A stretch of 23,478 nucleotides of DNA from Bacteroidia bacterium (GTDB lineage: Bacteria > Bacteroidota > Bacteroidia > NS11-12g > UBA9320): positions 1 through 23,478 of the forward strand of contig JABDQY010000025.1 in assembly GCA_013042025.1 (NCBI GenBank), in the 5' to 3' direction. The stretch's first letter is position 1. Each line of letters begins with the position of its first letter. A model generated the notes under the pieces. It did not search any database and was not told the DNA's origin. It was given only the letters and a program-made list of their open reading frames with translations. A program made the position numbers and the translations under genes. Shown in pieces: positions 1 to 9,261 of the stretch.

Positions 1-2364
1 ATTTAATGGTCTAGCTCCAAAATCTGAATCAAATCCTTTTTCAGCTAAATAATCTTTCGCTCCTTTTGTTAACTTAATATCAAAACCTATTTGTTTTATT
101 CTGGTAACTAGCTCAGCTACAGATAAATCCAATATTTTGGTGATGTCTTTTTTGTTCAACGCGTTGAACACAATTACATCGTCAATTCTATTAAGGAACT
201 CAGGAGAGAAGAATCTTTTTAAAGCATTTTCAATAACACCTTTTGAATTCAAATCTTGAGCCTTGTCTTTTGCAGAAGTAGAGAAACCTACACCCGATCC
301 AAAGTCCTTCAATTGTCTTGACCCAATATTACTGGTCATTATGATTATCGTATTCCTGAAATCAACTTTTCTTCCAAGACTATCAGTTAGGTAACCTTCG
401 TCCAATACCTGAAGCAATAAATTAAATACATCAGGATGTGCTTTTTCGATTTCATCAAATAGAACAACTGAATAAGGTTTTCTTCTTACTTTTTCGGTAA
501 GTAAACCACCTTCTTCATATCCAACATATCCTGGAGGGGCTCCAACAAGTCTTGATACTGCAAATTTTTCCATGTATTCGCTCATATCAATTCTAAGAAG
601 TGCCTCTTTCGAATCGAACAAGTATTTAGCTAAAGATTTAGCCATTTCAGTTTTACCAACACCAGTTGATCCTAAAAATATAAATGATCCAATTGGTTTA
701 TTTGGAGATTTTAGTCCTGCTCTAGTTCGTTGTATTGCTTTGGTAAGTTTTTCAACTGCGGTATCTTGACCAATTACATGTGCTTTTAACTCATCTGCCA
801 TTTTAAGCAATCGATTTCCTTCCTTCTGAGCGATTCGTTTGGTTGGAATTCCAGTCATCATAGCAATAACATCTGCTACATCATCTTCGGTAACGCTGTA
901 ACGCTCAGTTTTACTTTCCTCTTCCCATTTTGCTTTAGCAATATCAAGATTTTCAAGTAACGATTTTTCTTTATCTCTCAAGCGAGCAGCTTCTTCATAT
1001 TTTTGACTTTTAACTACTCTATTTTTTTCTTCTTTGATTTCCTCAATTTTCTTTTCCAATTCAAGGATTTCTTGAGGAACATGAATGTTGGATAAATGAA
1101 CACGAGCACCAACCTCATCTAAAACATCAATTGCTTTATCCGGTAAATGACGGTCAGAAATATAACGAACACTCAATTTTACCGATGCTTCAATTGCCTT
1201 AGGCGTATATTGAACGCTGTGATGATCTTCGTATTTCTGCTTAATATTATTTAATATTTCGAGTGTTTCTTCAGGAGTTGCAGGCTCAACCATCACAGAT
1301 TGAAACCTTCTCTCTAAAGCACCATCTTTTTCAATGTATTGTCTGTATTCATCTAATGTTGTTGCCCCGACACATTGAATCTCTCCACGAGCCAATGCAG
1401 GTTTAAACATATTAGAAGCGTCCAATGAACCAGAAGCACCACCAGCACCAACAATTGTATGAATTTCATCGATAAAGAGAATTACATCAGTAGTCTTTTC
1501 AAGTTCATTCATCACGGCCTTCATTCTTTCCTCGAATTGACCTCTATATTTTGTTCCTGCCACTAAACTGGCTAAATCAAGTGTAACCACTCGCTTGTCA
1601 AATAATACTCGAGAAACTTTTCGTTGTGAAATACGCAACGCTAATCCTTCCGCAATTGCTGTTTTACCAACACCAGGTTCACCAATAAGAACAGGATTGT
1701 TCTTCTTTCTTCGACTAAGTATCTGAGATACACGTTCAATTTCTTTATCTCTGCCAACAATTGGGTCAAGTTTGTCTTCTTCTGCCAATTTGGTCAAATC
1801 TCTGCCAAAATTGTCAAGTACAGGAGTCTTACTTTTATTCTTTGGAGTTTTACTTGGAGTTGGAGTCTTGCTGCTTTCTTCATGGTAAAAATCCTCTGGA
1901 GAATCCGTACTCATTTCAATATTTACATCAGGTAACTTGTCTTCCATAGCACCTTTAAATAAATCATAATCAACCCCAAACTGATTCAAAATTTGAGAAG
2001 CTACATTATCTTCATCACGTAAAATGGAAAGCAATAAATGCTCTGTTCTAATTACGTCATCCTTAAAAATCTTAGCTTCTAAATAGGTGATTTTCAGTGC
2101 TTTTTCAGCTTGCTTGGTCAAAGGTATATTGCCAATATTCGACGACTTACTCACGGTGTCTCTTATGCTATCTTCAACTGCCTTCTTAAGTCGTAGCATA
2201 TCTATTCCCATTGATTTTAAATGACGAATTGCTTTGCCATCGCCTTGTCTTATTAGCCCCAAAAGAAGATGCTCAGTACCTATGTAACTATGCCCTAAGC
2301 GAATTGCTTCTTCTCTGCTGAATTGAATTACTTCTTTTACTCCTGGTGAAAACTGTGCCTCCAT
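1..2364 (-). CDS. clpC: ClpC-type AAA+ unfoldase of the Clp protease (3' end beyond window)
   Basis: ATP-dependent chaperone that unfolds proteins and feeds them to the ClpP peptidase in the cytoplasm. The reading frame is open for 788 codons from ATG 2364 to the window edge, so the C-terminus is missing. Visible in order: two Clp N-terminal repeats (about 1-145), first AAA+ module with Walker A GEPGVGKT (228-235) and Walker B ILFIDE (295-300), a UVR-like coiled middle segment (about 430-475), and a second AAA+ module with Walker A GSTGVGKT (565-572) and Walker B VVLFDE (633-638). A VGF tripeptide at 692-694 lies where ClpC and ClpA carry their ClpP-docking loop, which supports a protease partner rather than a ClpB disaggregase; the short middle domain agrees. 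It is divergent from dnaB. Confidence 0.95.
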   Translation of the reverse strand, partial: MEAQFSPGVKEVIQFSREEAIRLGHSYIGTEHLLLGLIRQGDGKAIRHLKSMGIDMLRLKKAVEDSIRDTVSKSSNIGNIPLTKQAEKALKITYLEAKIFKDDVIRTEHLLLSILRDEDNVASQILNQFGVDYDLFKGAMEDKLPDVNIEMSTDSPEDFYHEESSKTPTPSKTPKNKSKTPVLDNFGRDLTKLAEEDKLDPIVGRDKEIERVSQILSRRKKNNPVLIGEPGVGKTAIAEGLALRISQRKVSRVLFDKRVVTLDLASLVAGTKYRGQFEERMKAVMNELEKTTDVILFIDEIHTIVGAGGASGSLDASNMFKPALARGEIQCVGATTLDEYRQYIEKDGALERRFQSVMVEPATPEETLEILNNIKQKYEDHHSVQYTPKAIEASVKLSVRYISDRHLPDKAIDVLDEVGARVHLSNIHVPQEILELEKKIEEIKEEKNRVVKSQKYEEAARLRDKEKSLLENLDIAKAKWEEESKTERYSVTEDDVADVIAMMTGIPTKRIAQKEGNRLLKMADELKAHVIGQDTAVEKLTKAIQRTRAGLKSPNKPIGSFIFLGSTGVGKTEMAKSLAKYLFDSKEALLRIDMSEYMEKFAVSRLVGAPPGYVGYEEGGLLTEKVRRKPYSVVLFDEIEKAHPDVFNLLLQVLDEGYLTDSLGRKVDFRNTIIIMTSNIGSRQLKDFGSGVGFSTSAKDKAQDLNSKGVIENALKRFFSPEFLNRIDDVIVFNALNKKDITKILDLSVAELVTRIKQIGFDIKLTKGAKDYLAEKGFDSDFGARPLN

Positions 2365-2377
2365 ATTATTTACCAAA

Positions 2378-2385
2378 CAAATATA
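2378..2385 (-). promoter_or_regulatory. Candidate -7 element for clpC
   Basis: On the minus strand this reads TATATTTG, matching the Bacteroidota -7 consensus TAnnTTTG, 13 bases upstream of the clpC ATG. No clear TTG is seen at the expected -33 distance, so this is a weak call. If real, the leader would be only about 10 bases. Confidence 0.35.
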
Positions 2386-2680
2386 AAGCCAAAAAGATGT
2401 CTCAGTTCACCATTTGTAAATTATAAGAATTAAATGACTATAATTTTAGAACATTACACTATAGTACCAAATTGTTTTATTCGAGTTGCTTGGTTGAAAA
2501 CTATAATTTCTATTCATAATTAAGAGGTTATCTCTAAATCGTAACTCATCTAGAACTCAATAAATTAGTGGAACAATTTGAGTCAGTTTTATAAGATGTT
2601 AATAAGATGAGTCTGGTTTTCACTAGATTAGCTACTCAATTATAAGGTTGTTAACGTTTCACACACATTTTGAACTTACC

Positions 2681-2689
2681 TGTGGATAA
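2681..2689 (-). promoter_or_regulatory. Perfect DnaA box upstream of dnaB
   Basis: The plus strand reads TGTGGATAA, the exact reverse complement of the DnaA box TTATCCACA. A second site, TTTCACACA at 2657-2665, differs from the looser consensus TTWTNCACA at one position. Both lie upstream of the candidate dnaB -7 element, where DnaA could act as a regulator. Two sites are too few to argue for a replication origin. Confidence 0.5.
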
Positions 2690-2734
2690 GTAGAAACGAT
2701 ATGATTGGTAGAGTTCTTCAGTCAATCTAAAACT

Positions 2735-2742
2735 TACATTTG
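2735..2742 (+). promoter_or_regulatory. Candidate -7 element for dnaB
   Basis: TACATTTG matches the Bacteroidota TAnnTTTG core 54 bases upstream of the dnaB ATG. The -33 region has TTC at 2714-2716 with an 18-base spacer rather than the consensus TTG. The same 10-mer TACATTTGAA precedes the methyltransferase gene at 16431. Confidence 0.45.
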
Positions 2743-2796
2743 AACTAAGATAGATAGATAAGTATTTAATCTGAAAAACTAGATAAGAGTTATAGA

Positions 2797-4284
2797 ATGG
2801 ATAAAAAACGGGTGACAAACAAGAAGAAGACAAGTATAGCAGGGATGGATATGTCAAAATTGCAACCGCAAGCTCGTGAATTAGAAGATGCAGTTTTAGG
2901 AGCTTTGATGCTCGAAAAGTATGCACCAGAAAAAGTAGCTAGTTATCTAAAAAAGGAAGCTTTTTATTCGGAAGCAAATCAAAATATTTACGAAGCAATT
3001 CTTAAGCTTTTTACAGAAGGAAATCCTGTTGATATTCTTACAGTTACTGAACAATTAAGAAAAGATGGCAACTTGGAATCTGTGGGAGGTGCCTACTATA
3101 TCACTACCTTAACCAATCGTGTAAGTAGTGCTGCCAATATCGAGTATCACGCTCACATAGTAATTCAAAAACACATTCAAAGGCAGTTAATATCTGTTGC
3201 TGGAGAAATAGGAGAGAAGGCGTTTGAAGAAACTTCTGACGCGTTTGAACTCTTAGACGAGTCGGAGAAAAAACTCTTTGAAATTAAAAACGACAGCATG
3301 ACTAAGAATTATGATGTTGTTAGCGATTTAATTACAAAGGCAATTAAGGAAATTGAAGGAATGAAAACAGACGGTGATGGTCTTTCTGGAGTTCCTACTG
3401 GTTTTACTGAATTGGATAGAAAAACTGCGGGTTGGCAAAAAAGTGACTTGGTTATCTTAGCCGCTCGTCCGGGTATGGGTAAAACTGCTTTTGTACTTTC
3501 AATGGCTAGAAATGCTGCCGTTCTTTCCAATAAAAATGTAGCTATTTTCTCTTTAGAGATGAGCAGCTTACAATTAGTGAAACGTTTAATTTCTGCAGAA
3601 GCAGAATTGGATGCAGATAAGCTAAGAACAGGTAAGCTTCAAGATCACGAATGGCAACAATTACATACCAAAATTAGTACTATTGAAGAAGCAGGTCTTT
3701 TTATTGATGATACTCCTGCTCTTACTGTTTTAGAACTGAAAGCGAAAGCTAGAAGATTGAAAAGGCAGCGAGGTGTTGATATGATAGTTATCGATTATCT
3801 TCAATTGATGCGTGCAGAAGAGGGGAACAAAACTGCAGGTAATCGTGAGCAAGAAATTAGTTATATCTCACGTTCATTAAAGGGGTTAGCAAAAGAGCTT
3901 GATATTCCGATTATTGCTCTAGCTCAGCTGAGTAGAGCAGTGGAACAACGTCAAGACAAGAGACCTGTATTATCTGACTTAAGAGAATCTGGATCTATTG
4001 AGCAGGATGCCGATTTAGTGACATTTTTATACAGACCAGAATATTATGGAATTACTCAAGACGAGGAAGGGAACGACAATACTGGATTAACAGAATTAAT
4101 AGTTCGTAAGCACAGAAACGGTCAACCTGGAACCATAAATCTTAAATTTATTGGGAAGTATGGTAAGTTTACTGATTGGGGTTATTCGGATTATGGAAAT
4201 GAAACATTTACAGATTCAAGTGTAACCTTTGAGAGTAAGCTAAATGATATGTCACCATTCGACCCAGAAGATTCACCATTCTAA
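2797..4284 (+). CDS. dnaB: Replicative DNA helicase DnaB
   Basis: Hexameric 5'-3' helicase that unwinds DNA at the replication fork and recruits primase. The 495-residue protein has the usual two-domain plan: an N-terminal helical collar (about 20-125), a linker, and a RecA-like C-terminal ATPase. Visible motifs are Walker A ARPGMGKT (223-230), the FSLEM segment with catalytic Glu254, Walker B VIDYLQL (331-337), AQLSR (376-380) and the RKHRNG arginine-finger region (437-442). The first 20 residues are basic and low in conservation; an internal Met17 is a possible alternative start. No intein is present. The gene is divergent from clpC and its end lies 18 bases from the convergent AsmA-like gene. 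Confidence 0.97.
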   Translation: MDKKRVTNKKKTSIAGMDMSKLQPQARELEDAVLGALMLEKYAPEKVASYLKKEAFYSEANQNIYEAILKLFTEGNPVDILTVTEQLRKDGNLESVGGAYYITTLTNRVSSAANIEYHAHIVIQKHIQRQLISVAGEIGEKAFEETSDAFELLDESEKKLFEIKNDSMTKNYDVVSDLITKAIKEIEGMKTDGDGLSGVPTGFTELDRKTAGWQKSDLVILAARPGMGKTAFVLSMARNAAVLSNKNVAIFSLEMSSLQLVKRLISAEAELDADKLRTGKLQDHEWQQLHTKISTIEEAGLFIDDTPALTVLELKAKARRLKRQRGVDMIVIDYLQLMRAEEGNKTAGNREQEISYISRSLKGLAKELDIPIIALAQLSRAVEQRQDKRPVLSDLRESGSIEQDADLVTFLYRPEYYGITQDEEGNDNTGLTELIVRKHRNGQPGTINLKFIGKYGKFTDWGYSDYGNETFTDSSVTFESKLNDMSPFDPEDSPF

Positions 4285-4302
4285 ATCACGGCTTATAGGA
4301 GC

Positions 4303-6945
4303 TTAAGGTATTTTAAACAACTCCTTTAGTTTTTTCTTTGCTTCTTCTTCTAATTTTTTCTTCTTTTCATCAGCCTCTTGCCTTAATCGCTCTTCAGTTT
4401 CTTTTTGTTTTTTAGCTAACTCTTCTTTTAACTTTGATTCAGCTTCTTTAACTTTTTGAGAGGTTTCTTCTTTAATCTTGTTTAATTCTTTTTCCGCCAC
4501 TTTTTCTGCTTCAGCCTTCTTCTTTTCTACTTCATTTGAAACAAAATTGCTTATGTTTTCCTGAACGTTTTTCTTAACTTCATTTAAACTTAGGTTTAGC
4601 TTAGGTTCTTGAAAACTTCCTCCAATCGTAAGTGCTAGTTTCAGATAGTCTTTCATGTTTAATTCATACCCTTTAAATGGCGTATTCATGGTAAGACTGT
4701 TTATGACATTAGCTTCATTTTTAATGTATGTTGCTGGAACACTTAAGAACCCTGAGTAGTCAATTGTTCCGTCCAGTTTAGAGATACCTTCAAGACTCAG
4801 TTTTGAGCTATCTATAAACAAATCAAAAGGTTCAACAAGCAATTTCCCATCTGCAATTTTAAAGTTCAGTAAAATGTCTTGTAACTTTTCAACTTGAAAG
4901 TGATTTGTGCCCAACTTAGAATCGAGGTCTTTCAGTACTTTCAGATTGCCAATTATTATGTTTTCAAGATTAAGTGAACCACCCAAATTAATATTTGACA
5001 GGTTTGGCGACATATCTTGATTTAGGTTAGAAGCAAAACTCAATTTTGCAGTGGTCATTGCCTTAATTTCTTTAGCCAAAGGTGCAAATGCCTGAACTAC
5101 CTTAAATTTTGAAAAAAGATTTGAGATGCTTATATCTGAATAGGTTAAATCAAACCTAGCCTTAGGATTTATTTCATCGTATTGATAGTCTCCGTCTAAT
5201 GCTAGTCTGCCTCCAAGTAAGTCTGTTGAAACATTTTTTAAAATGAGAGCCTTATTTACAATGCTCATTTCTCCCTTAAAGTTTGTAAGTTCTAAGTCGT
5301 CGTAAAGTAGGTTGTCAACTTGAGCATCCAATGTTAGATTTACGTTGCCTGGAATTTCAATTAAGGTCATTGCTATGCTATCTTGTGCAGAACTCTCGGT
5401 AAGAAAAGTGTTTGTATTTAACCTAGGAGAGTACAACTTTAATTCTCCTTCTAGGGTTTTATCATTAACTGCATATGAGAAGAAATTATTAAAAGCTCCT
5501 GAGAGTGTTACTTCGTTGCTACCTAAACTACCTTTAAAAATTGGTAGTTCTACATGTTGATTTTTAAAATTCAATTGAGCTTGATTCATAGCTAGGAGCT
5601 CATTCATATCTGGAGTTTGATACTTTAGGTCGGTTGTTTCAAGTGTACCCTTAGCATAAAACTTATCTATTTCAGAATTACTTATGGCATTTGACCTTCC
5701 TTTTATTTCTAAATCTGTATAGATATTTCCTGTGAGCGTTGAGTTATTCAAAGCAAGAACTTCCTTGAAATTTGACAGGTTTATCTGTCCTAAGGCTTTT
5801 AGGTCAATTAAAGGATTATTGAAAATGCTACTTATTTTTAGCCTTAAATCAAAAGGATCTTCGGCAATTTTGAAATGCATTTTTGGGATATCAACAATCG
5901 TGTTGTCCACGTTTCCATCAGCACTAAAAATATTGAGGTTTACAAAAAGATCTTCTGCAGGGAAATTGAAATTTGGATATTTGAACCATCCATTTTCTAT
6001 ACCTAGTTTAAGGCTATATGCTGGAAATGAAATGTCGTTATATTTTCCTTTAAATGTAAAGTCAAATTTACTTGCACCTTTTGTTTGAATTTGATTGAAA
6101 TCACTTTGATAAATTGATGGAATTAACGTTAGTATTTCATTGATATCAGAACTAGTTGAATATGCCCCAATATCAAAAAGCATATCATCATTACTGTATT
6201 GCACTGATCCGGATAGGTCTAAATTTAAACCATTTATTGTAAGTGCGTTTTCTGGAAATTGATAGAGCTCACGTTCTAGATTGATGTCGAATTTCCCCTG
6301 TTGTGTTACATTCCAATTATTTACATAAACAATATCGTTATAGATTACTTCCAATTCTTCAATGTTAGAAACCGCGTCAAGTGTAAAGCTATCAGTATTG
6401 AAATTTCCTGAAGATGAGTGGTTTATGTTTTTTAGACGTGTTATGCTATTTGCAGAAACATCATGGTAATCAAACATTCCATTCGCAATTGAAATATTAG
6501 TAAGTTCAAAGTCTATAGTATTCCCATTTTCACTTGTACCGTTTTCGGTTAAAACGTCCCAATTGCTAGTTGTGTCATTCAGGTGCTCTAAATGAACTAC
6601 TGACTCATCTAACTCAAAAGAGCGGATTATGTACAATTGATTCTTGTAAAACTCCATTAAATCAAATGAAACTTCTATTTTCTTGGTATAGAAAAATGTG
6701 TCGTTTTTAAATGATCCATCTGGATATACTAAAGATAGGTCTTTTAAACCTAAATTTAGATTTGGAAATGATTTGAAAATATTAATCGATAGATTTTTAT
6801 CAAATACTAATTTTGGTTTAAGACTTTTATTTGCTTCAATTTTAATCGCTTCTATAATTTTATCCTTAAAGAGGTAAGGTAGGAAAATTGAAGATGCCAG
6901 TAAGAGCATCAAAAATATTGCGATACTTAGAATGTATTTTTTCAT
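4303..6945 (-). CDS. AsmA-like inner-membrane-anchored periplasmic protein
   Basis: An 880-residue protein with one N-terminal membrane anchor (about 4-25) followed by a long beta-rich periplasmic body typical of the AsmA family. Members are proposed to form elongated grooves that carry phospholipids between the inner and outer membranes. The C-terminal part (about 550-790) resembles the AsmA C-terminal module. The last 75-80 residues (from about 803) are an unusual tail of Lys/Glu/Ala heptads, predicted as a highly charged coiled coil. The start is ATG 6945. The stop lies 18 bases from the stop of convergent dnaB. A 96-base gap separates it from the upstream beta-helix/barrel gene, so cotranscription is possible but unproven. 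Family call from overall character and anchor; substrate unknown. Confidence 0.75.
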   Translation of the reverse strand: MKKYILSIAIFLMLLLASSIFLPYLFKDKIIEAIKIEANKSLKPKLVFDKNLSINIFKSFPNLNLGLKDLSLVYPDGSFKNDTFFYTKKIEVSFDLMEFYKNQLYIIRSFELDESVVHLEHLNDTTSNWDVLTENGTSENGNTIDFELTNISIANGMFDYHDVSANSITRLKNINHSSSGNFNTDSFTLDAVSNIEELEVIYNDIVYVNNWNVTQQGKFDINLERELYQFPENALTINGLNLDLSGSVQYSNDDMLFDIGAYSTSSDINEILTLIPSIYQSDFNQIQTKGASKFDFTFKGKYNDISFPAYSLKLGIENGWFKYPNFNFPAEDLFVNLNIFSADGNVDNTIVDIPKMHFKIAEDPFDLRLKISSIFNNPLIDLKALGQINLSNFKEVLALNNSTLTGNIYTDLEIKGRSNAISNSEIDKFYAKGTLETTDLKYQTPDMNELLAMNQAQLNFKNQHVELPIFKGSLGSNEVTLSGAFNNFFSYAVNDKTLEGELKLYSPRLNTNTFLTESSAQDSIAMTLIEIPGNVNLTLDAQVDNLLYDDLELTNFKGEMSIVNKALILKNVSTDLLGGRLALDGDYQYDEINPKARFDLTYSDISISNLFSKFKVVQAFAPLAKEIKAMTTAKLSFASNLNQDMSPNLSNINLGGSLNLENIIIGNLKVLKDLDSKLGTNHFQVEKLQDILLNFKIADGKLLVEPFDLFIDSSKLSLEGISKLDGTIDYSGFLSVPATYIKNEANVINSLTMNTPFKGYELNMKDYLKLALTIGGSFQEPKLNLSLNEVKKNVQENISNFVSNEVEKKKAEAEKVAEKELNKIKEETSQKVKEAESKLKEELAKKQKETEERLRQEADEKKKKLEEEAKKKLKELFKIP

Positions 6946-6973
6946 TGAAACAACGTACTTGTCAATTAACGAA

Positions 6974-6985
6974 TTAATCGATTAA
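6974..6985. repeat. 12-base perfect palindrome before the AsmA-like gene
   Basis: TTAATCGATTAA reads the same on both strands and lies 29 bases upstream of the AsmA-like ATG. It could be a dimeric regulator site, but in AT-rich DNA a 12-base palindrome can also arise by chance. Confidence 0.2.
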
Positions 6986-7041
6986 ATGTTACTGCAAGTT
7001 TAGTTCAAGGAAAAGATAAATTGCTGTTAAAAAAGATGAAA

Positions 7042-9261
7042 TTATCTAATTTTATAGGTGAAAGTTAATCCCCAGTAACCATATCCGTCGTTATCGTCTG
7101 AATACGATCGGCGTTCTGGTTGATTTCCCGGATTAGAAAGCTTAACCGCCGTTGGTCCAAGTACCGGATTTGCATCCATTAAGTCCTGTGGGTCTGGATA
7201 ATAACCTGTACTTACATCGTCAAGGTAATCCGTAAATGTTTTGTTGTAGGTATAGGATAAAGATACAATTGTGAATTGAGAGATATGGCGTTTTATTGAA
7301 GCTCCAAATGGAATGCCGTACATTACCTTTCTATATTGGTTGTTTGCTCCATTAATAGTCTGTCCTTCAGTTCCTATTGAACGTAAATCGTACCATTTGC
7401 CTTCACCATCTACTTGTGCCATTGGTTTGAAGTAGAACATGTTACCTCCTGCAAATACACTTGGAACAAAACTGCTACTTTGTTTAAACTTTAATAGGTT
7501 GTATTCTACTAAAACTGAAGCATCAATAATGGTGGTTCTAAAGCTTAGATCACGCTCGAAAGTAGTTCCTCTTATATTGCTGCTATTGTTACCCTTTGGT
7601 TGGTCGCTTCCCGCTATGAGCATATAGCTGTTTCGGAAACCAAATCGAAGTTTTTCAGTTGCCTGGTACCCAAAACGCAGTCCTCCATTAGGACGCATGT
7701 TTCTTGGATTTACGCTAACAACAGTTTTGTTTAAGTCTCCGAAATATATACTGTTACCTATAAATACCCCATAATCATAGTACCCTTTTATTAGTGAAAG
7801 CATAGAGCCATTGAATAATGAAGTATCCAGTAACGTTTTACTATTTGGATTATATGCTACAATAGTGTCATTAGGATTTCGTTTAGGTAAATCATATGGT
7901 GATGCATAAGCTATGTATCCTTGAGGTACAAATCCTCTAAACTCAGGATCCAAAAGACCTTTCTTACCGAGATACAATGTTGGGACATCCATTCCGTCTG
8001 AGTCATATAGTCCATTTACTTCCAAGTATCCTTCTAAGCCATATTTTTTTAGCTTTTCATTTAAACTTATTTTAAGGTATTGATTTCCTTCAGTCCACTT
8101 AAGCGTATGTTTTATTCGAATAGACTTAATACTATCTCCAGAAATGAAATGGTAAAAAACACCAAAATCTTCTCCATCTATAACAGGTCTGTTGTAACGC
8201 ATTTCAACCGTATTGATTTCTCCATTATATGCAGAAAAAATCATTCGTTCGTCTAATTCTTCAGAGTTCACAAGTACTTCATAAAAATGACCATTGAGAT
8301 AGGATGGAGGTAGCGTAAGAGTGCTATCAAAGTACAAGAAAGGAGCTTGGAAATTCGCAGAAATAAAATCAAAAGTTTCTTCTATCTCTCGTTTTTCAGG
8401 GTTTCCAAAGTAGTTTCCGCTTAAATCCATCATATCAGCATTACCAATAACACTTAAATTGGTTCTTCCAATGTCAAATGTGTCTTCATAATACAAACTG
8501 TAGAAGTTATCGAATATTGAATTTTCAGTTAGCGTTGGAACATCGTTTCGCTGGTAATGATTGTAGGTCATATAAACAGGAGATGTAAAAATTCCGTTTC
8601 TACTTCTTCCCGTATATTCATTTCTTGTAATTACATTATTGTCGAAGTCTATCGTTAGTAAATCAGAAGTTATGTTGCTAATTAGAATACTTGAAGTGCT
8701 ATTACAAAATGTATTGTCCTTAAATTCAAAAGGGATTAGCTTTTCCGTGAGAAGGTTGTCAATATCTTTTACTTCAATAGCAGCTCCTTCATAGAGTGAA
8801 TTTTTTATTACATTTTTAGTTAATTTCACACTATTACGCGACCATCTAAACTCAAATGATATAGGCTTTTTAATATAGTTAAATCGCACCAATTTAAATT
8901 CAACGTCTTGGTTGGGTCTAACCCCATTAATTACAAACCCATTTCCAGGACGAGTTTTATCGGTACTGGTTACATTTATTAAATTATTTGCTTCTCCAAT
9001 TGCCTTAATTCCACCATCTATTCTAATAGTAGCGTCTTTTTCAAAAATCAAGGTAACGCCTGGTTTTATACTTAGTGTAGCTTCTTTGCTTAGATAGTGT
9101 GTTCCCGTTACGGTATAAACTCCAGCATCTAGCGTTAGGTCATTACGGATATGCAAAGGAAGTTTTTGAACAGTTTGTCCAACCGCACTTATAACTACAA
9201 AAAGCATTGCAGCTATTACAGCAAGGTTTCTAAATTGATATGTAATTAATCTCTTTATCAA
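7042..9261 (-). CDS. Secreted beta-helix protein fused to a PorG/DUF6089-like outer membrane barrel
   Basis: A 739-residue envelope protein. Residues 1-29 form a signal peptide (Lys-Arg then a hydrophobic core ending AVGQ). Residues about 38-300 look like a right-handed parallel beta-helix: the opening GVYTVTGTHYLSKEATLSIK and the following LIFEKDATIRIDG are the usual first rungs, and Asn-rich rungs follow. About 325-435 is a beta-sandwich-like linker. Residues about 493-739 match the DUF6089 barrel family, which I associate with the type IX secretion protein PorG: GVFIGNSIYFGDLN (498-511), DLSFRT (571-576), WYDLRSIGTEGQ (623-634), TFTDYLDDVS (675-684) and a final beta strand. The start is TTG 9261, overlapping the stop of the GldM-like gene (TTGA); an in-frame stop lies just upstream and a later Met19 would destroy the signal peptide. 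Ordinary DUF6089 proteins are barrel-only, near 230-300 residues, so the beta-helix extension is unusual. PorG association is from memory of the family; placement of the beta-helix is inference. Confidence 0.75.
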   Translation of the reverse strand: MIKRLITYQFRNLAVIAAMLFVVISAVGQTVQKLPLHIRNDLTLDAGVYTVTGTHYLSKEATLSIKPGVTLIFEKDATIRIDGGIKAIGEANNLINVTSTDKTRPGNGFVINGVRPNQDVEFKLVRFNYIKKPISFEFRWSRNSVKLTKNVIKNSLYEGAAIEVKDIDNLLTEKLIPFEFKDNTFCNSTSSILISNITSDLLTIDFDNNVITRNEYTGRSRNGIFTSPVYMTYNHYQRNDVPTLTENSIFDNFYSLYYEDTFDIGRTNLSVIGNADMMDLSGNYFGNPEKREIEETFDFISANFQAPFLYFDSTLTLPPSYLNGHFYEVLVNSEELDERMIFSAYNGEINTVEMRYNRPVIDGEDFGVFYHFISGDSIKSIRIKHTLKWTEGNQYLKISLNEKLKKYGLEGYLEVNGLYDSDGMDVPTLYLGKKGLLDPEFRGFVPQGYIAYASPYDLPKRNPNDTIVAYNPNSKTLLDTSLFNGSMLSLIKGYYDYGVFIGNSIYFGDLNKTVVSVNPRNMRPNGGLRFGYQATEKLRFGFRNSYMLIAGSDQPKGNNSSNIRGTTFERDLSFRTTIIDASVLVEYNLLKFKQSSSFVPSVFAGGNMFYFKPMAQVDGEGKWYDLRSIGTEGQTINGANNQYRKVMYGIPFGASIKRHISQFTIVSLSYTYNKTFTDYLDDVSTGYYPDPQDLMDANPVLGPTAVKLSNPGNQPERRSYSDDNDGYGYWGLTFTYKIR

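Larger units (their letters stand above)
2365..2796. other. 432-base AT-rich divergent spacer between clpC and dnaB
   Basis: No convincing gene is present; the one open frame here on the minus strand runs into dnaB antisense and has no family features. The stretch must hold the promoters for both flanking genes. It carries a TAnnTTTG core on each strand near the genes, one perfect DnaA box (2681-2689) and a one-mismatch DnaA-like site (2657-2665). The middle part (about 2400-2640) is AT-rich with no structure I can name. Confidence 0.6.

Noticed and set aside
2365..2796. Replication origin in the clpC/dnaB spacer
   Set aside because: Only one perfect and one near DnaA box, no array of boxes, no dnaA or other origin-linked gene nearby.
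2651..2926. 91-codon minus-strand frame across the clpC/dnaB spacer
   Set aside because: It runs antisense into the start of dnaB, has no family resemblance and its composition is that of translated AT-rich spacer.
5732..6088. 118-codon plus-strand frame inside the AsmA-like gene
   Set aside because: Antisense shadow with no family features or start signals.
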